DNA of 47,332 bases, taken from IMG/VR virus record IMGVR_UViG_3300025322_000047, positions 1-47,332 of that record; one strand, 5' to 3'. This document shows, one piece after another, positions 45,899 through 47,332 of this stretch. The stretch comes from a virus. The notes under the pieces are model-generated. The model had not been told where the DNA came from. It was given only the letters and a program-made list of their open reading frames with translations, and did not search any database. Position numbers and translations under genes: made by a program. Position 1 is the first letter of the stretch. The number at the start of each line of letters is the position of its first letter.

Positions 45899-46506
45899 CC
45901 TGCCAGGCGTGCGGATTGCCAACGCGCGTATTCGATACCATGAACGTCGACAAGCTCCACGTGACCTACCGAAAGCACGAGTGCGATTGCGGTCTGTGGT
46001 GGGAAACCGAGGAACGGATAATTGGATCAATCCGGCCATTAGGCCCGATACCTGTCAATACCTCGAAGCCAGTATGTATTTCTTCTCCGGTTCTTCCTGG
46101 TATTTCTCCCCTCTCAGATCCTTCTACGAACGTAACAAAGAGTAGATCACGTGCCAGAAACAAGGCTGAACCCGCGCGGTTTTCGGAGTTCTGGGGGTTC
46201 TTCCCGCGTAAGGTAGCTCGGCTTGCTGCGGTCAGAATGTGGATCAGTAAGGAATTGGATCAACACGCTGACGCAATTATCGAATCGATCCAATTACAGC
46301 GAGATGCATTCGTTGCGCTGATGGACGAGGGGAAGCCCGATAAGGTTCCCCATGCCGCAACGTGGTTGAACGGGGAGCGTTGGAAGGACGTCGTTGATCG
46401 GCGGCCGCGTCTCCCAGGGCGTCCGTCGAACGGCGTCATCTCGACTCAGCAGGCCATGATCGATTCGGGGAAGAGATTTCTCGACCGGCATAAGGGGGTA
46501 GCGTGA
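45895..46506 (+). CDS. Replication initiator/organiser-like protein
   Basis: The 203-residue protein has an N-terminal zinc ribbon (C3, C6, C30, C32; NrdR-like RKHECDCGLWWETEE) and a C-terminal domain with FSEFWGFFPRK (96-106) and PHAATWLNGERWKD (152-165), the hallmarks of phage O-like replisome organiser C-termini. It probably recruits the helicase-loading protein encoded next. The zinc ribbon in place of the usual winged helix is unusual. GTG start overlaps the previous stop. Confidence 0.65.
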   Translation: MTCQACGLPTRVFDTMNVDKLHVTYRKHECDCGLWWETEERIIGSIRPLGPIPVNTSKPVCISSPVLPGISPLSDPSTNVTKSRSRARNKAEPARFSEFWGFFPRKVARLAAVRMWISKELDQHADAIIESIQLQRDAFVALMDEGKPDKVPHAATWLNGERWKDVVDRRPRLPGRPSNGVISTQQAMIDSGKRFLDRHKGVA

Positions 46507-47123
46507 ATCACGAAGATTTCGTTAGCGGGATGGCAATGCTCGCGACAACCCTCCCCCCGCGAAAGCCGCTAGAGGACGCCGCGTTGGAGGGTTACTGGGT
46601 TGGGCTGCAGGGCCTGACCCAGGAGCAGTTTAAGCGCGCGGTCACGCTGGCGATTGGGACGTGTAAGTTCATGCCCGCTCCCGTCGAGCTGCGCGAGCTC
46701 GTAACGCCACGCCGCGACCTCGCTCACGAGGGGGAGATTGCATGGTCCGCGGTTCGCTCGGCCGTCGACAGAATCGACTACACCGTCTCTGAAATCAGCT
46801 TCGGTCCCGTCGTGAACGCCTGCATTCGCCAGCTCGGGGGTTGGGATTCGCTCTGCGTCGCGAAGCTGACGGAGCTAGACGTGTGGAAGAAAAAGGAATT
46901 CCTGCGGCTCTACGAACTATTCGCCTCAAAGTCCGAGATTGGCGACGTGGGTCGGATGCTCGAAGGCCCAAGTGACGGCCAGGCGCACCCGCCACGCGTC
47001 GTTTCGATTGCCGGTATCCCATCGCAACCCCGGAGGGAGATCGAGGCCCCTGGGGCCGGGGAAGCGCGCAGGGCCATTGCCGACCACATTCGCCAGCTCG
47101 CCGAGACAACGGAGCAGACGTGA
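46503..47123 (+). CDS. Helicase-loader-like protein (DUF6475-type)
   Basis: The 206-residue protein has a helical N-terminus (LEGYWVGLQGLTQEQFKRAV, about 28-47) and a C-terminal domain with AWSAVRSAVDRIDYTV, FGPVVNACIRQLGGWDSLC and KKKEFLRLYELFA, matching the pattern of DUF6475 phage proteins and G39P-like helicase loaders. It sits just after the O-like gene, as P-like proteins do. GTG start overlaps the previous stop. Confidence 0.65.
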   Translation: MNHEDFVSGMAMLATTLPPRKPLEDAALEGYWVGLQGLTQEQFKRAVTLAIGTCKFMPAPVELRELVTPRRDLAHEGEIAWSAVRSAVDRIDYTVSEISFGPVVNACIRQLGGWDSLCVAKLTELDVWKKKEFLRLYELFASKSEIGDVGRMLEGPSDGQAHPPRVVSIAGIPSQPRREIEAPGAGEARRAIADHIRQLAETTEQT

Positions 47124-47323
47124 CCGCCCCTCAGCTATCCCGTATCGGGAAACCATCGGAAGCTCAAATCGTGAAGGCGGAGAGCCCCTATGGAATCGAA
47201 ACCTACAAGTGGTGGTGCCCGGTAGCCGTCGAGAGGTTCAAGGCTAGGGGCTGGCAGATTCGGGAGGTACGCGAGCCGGGCCATGAGCTGCGGTGTCAGG
47301 ACCACGCGGAGTGCGGGGCATGA
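47120..47323 (+). CDS. Hypothetical protein (67 aa)
   Basis: GTG overlaps the previous stop. The product has PSEAQIVKAESPYGIETYKW and a C-terminal EVREPGHELRCQDHAEC with a Cys/His cluster. Function unknown. Its stop overlaps a final ATG at 47320. Confidence 0.52.
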   Translation: MTAPQLSRIGKPSEAQIVKAESPYGIETYKWWCPVAVERFKARGWQIREVREPGHELRCQDHAECGA

Positions 47324-47332
47324 TCTACCCCC
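47320..47332 (+). CDS. Partial gene at the window end
   Basis: Only ATG ATC TAC CCC and one base are present, overlapping the previous stop (ATGA). If the contig is circular this start would run into position 1, but not in the frame of the HNH gene at 14; two fewer C bases in the joining C run would put them in frame. It may therefore be the true start of the HNH gene or of another gene. Confidence 0.35.

Noticed and set aside
1-47332. Insertion sequences, transposases or CRISPR-Cas genes
   Set aside because: No transposase motif, terminal inverted repeats or cas-like product was seen anywhere in the window.

Overview
The window reads as the nearly complete genome of a temperate, short-tailed (podovirus-like) dsDNA phage of a high-GC bacterium (about 60-65% GC by eye, many GTG starts). 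The evidence is a full packaging, portal, scaffold and capsid cassette; P22-type tail genes (gp4-like connector and gp10-like hub); large internal ejection proteins; a lysis cassette; a tyrosine integrase; and, 140 bp beyond it, the 3' half of a tRNA-Thr(CGT) gene that looks like attP. Both ends lie inside the same rightward early gene run, so the contig may be circularly permuted. I cannot name the host.

Layout: 1-854 is the end of the rightward early run (DUF968/Ref-like HNH protein, zinc-ribbon proteins). 872-2802 is a leftward group of small genes, two of them probably exported (one DUF3761-like). 2803-3752 is a control region with a repeated asymmetric motif, an excisionase-like HTH gene and a structured non-coding stretch. 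3753-5237 holds small rightward genes. 5234-5688 is a leftward HTH pair facing two tandem palindromic operators at 5710-5746. 5746-31518 is the late region: terminase, portal, a GroES-like protein with a DUF2786-like tail, scaffold, a three-hairpin leader RNA, capsid genes, beta-helix and spike proteins, connector, tail hub, ejection proteins, a histidine-ladder fibre tip, membrane proteins and an M15 endolysin. One antisense lipoprotein gene (21497-21847) is embedded in it. 31382-38519 is a long leftward chain of small overlapping genes ending in a VRR-NUC-like nuclease. 38566-42889 is rightward: a recombination-type zinc protein, a DnaA domain IV-like protein and the integrase. After attP, 43121-47332 carries an RNA ligase, a SLOG protein, a methylase-like protein and O-like/P-like replication proteins.

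Most neighbouring genes overlap by 4 bases (ATGA or GTGA), implying translational coupling. Three genes (19230-19908, 32905-33280, 34717-35020) become continuous only if one base is skipped; all three need the same +1 correction, so sequence errors should be excluded first.

The most interesting features are a fibre protein whose eight HxH motifs are mirrored by a return ladder with exactly reversed spacing, the three-hairpin leader before the capsid genes, the dispersed 13-bp motif around the excisionase-like gene, and the GroES/DUF2786 fusion.
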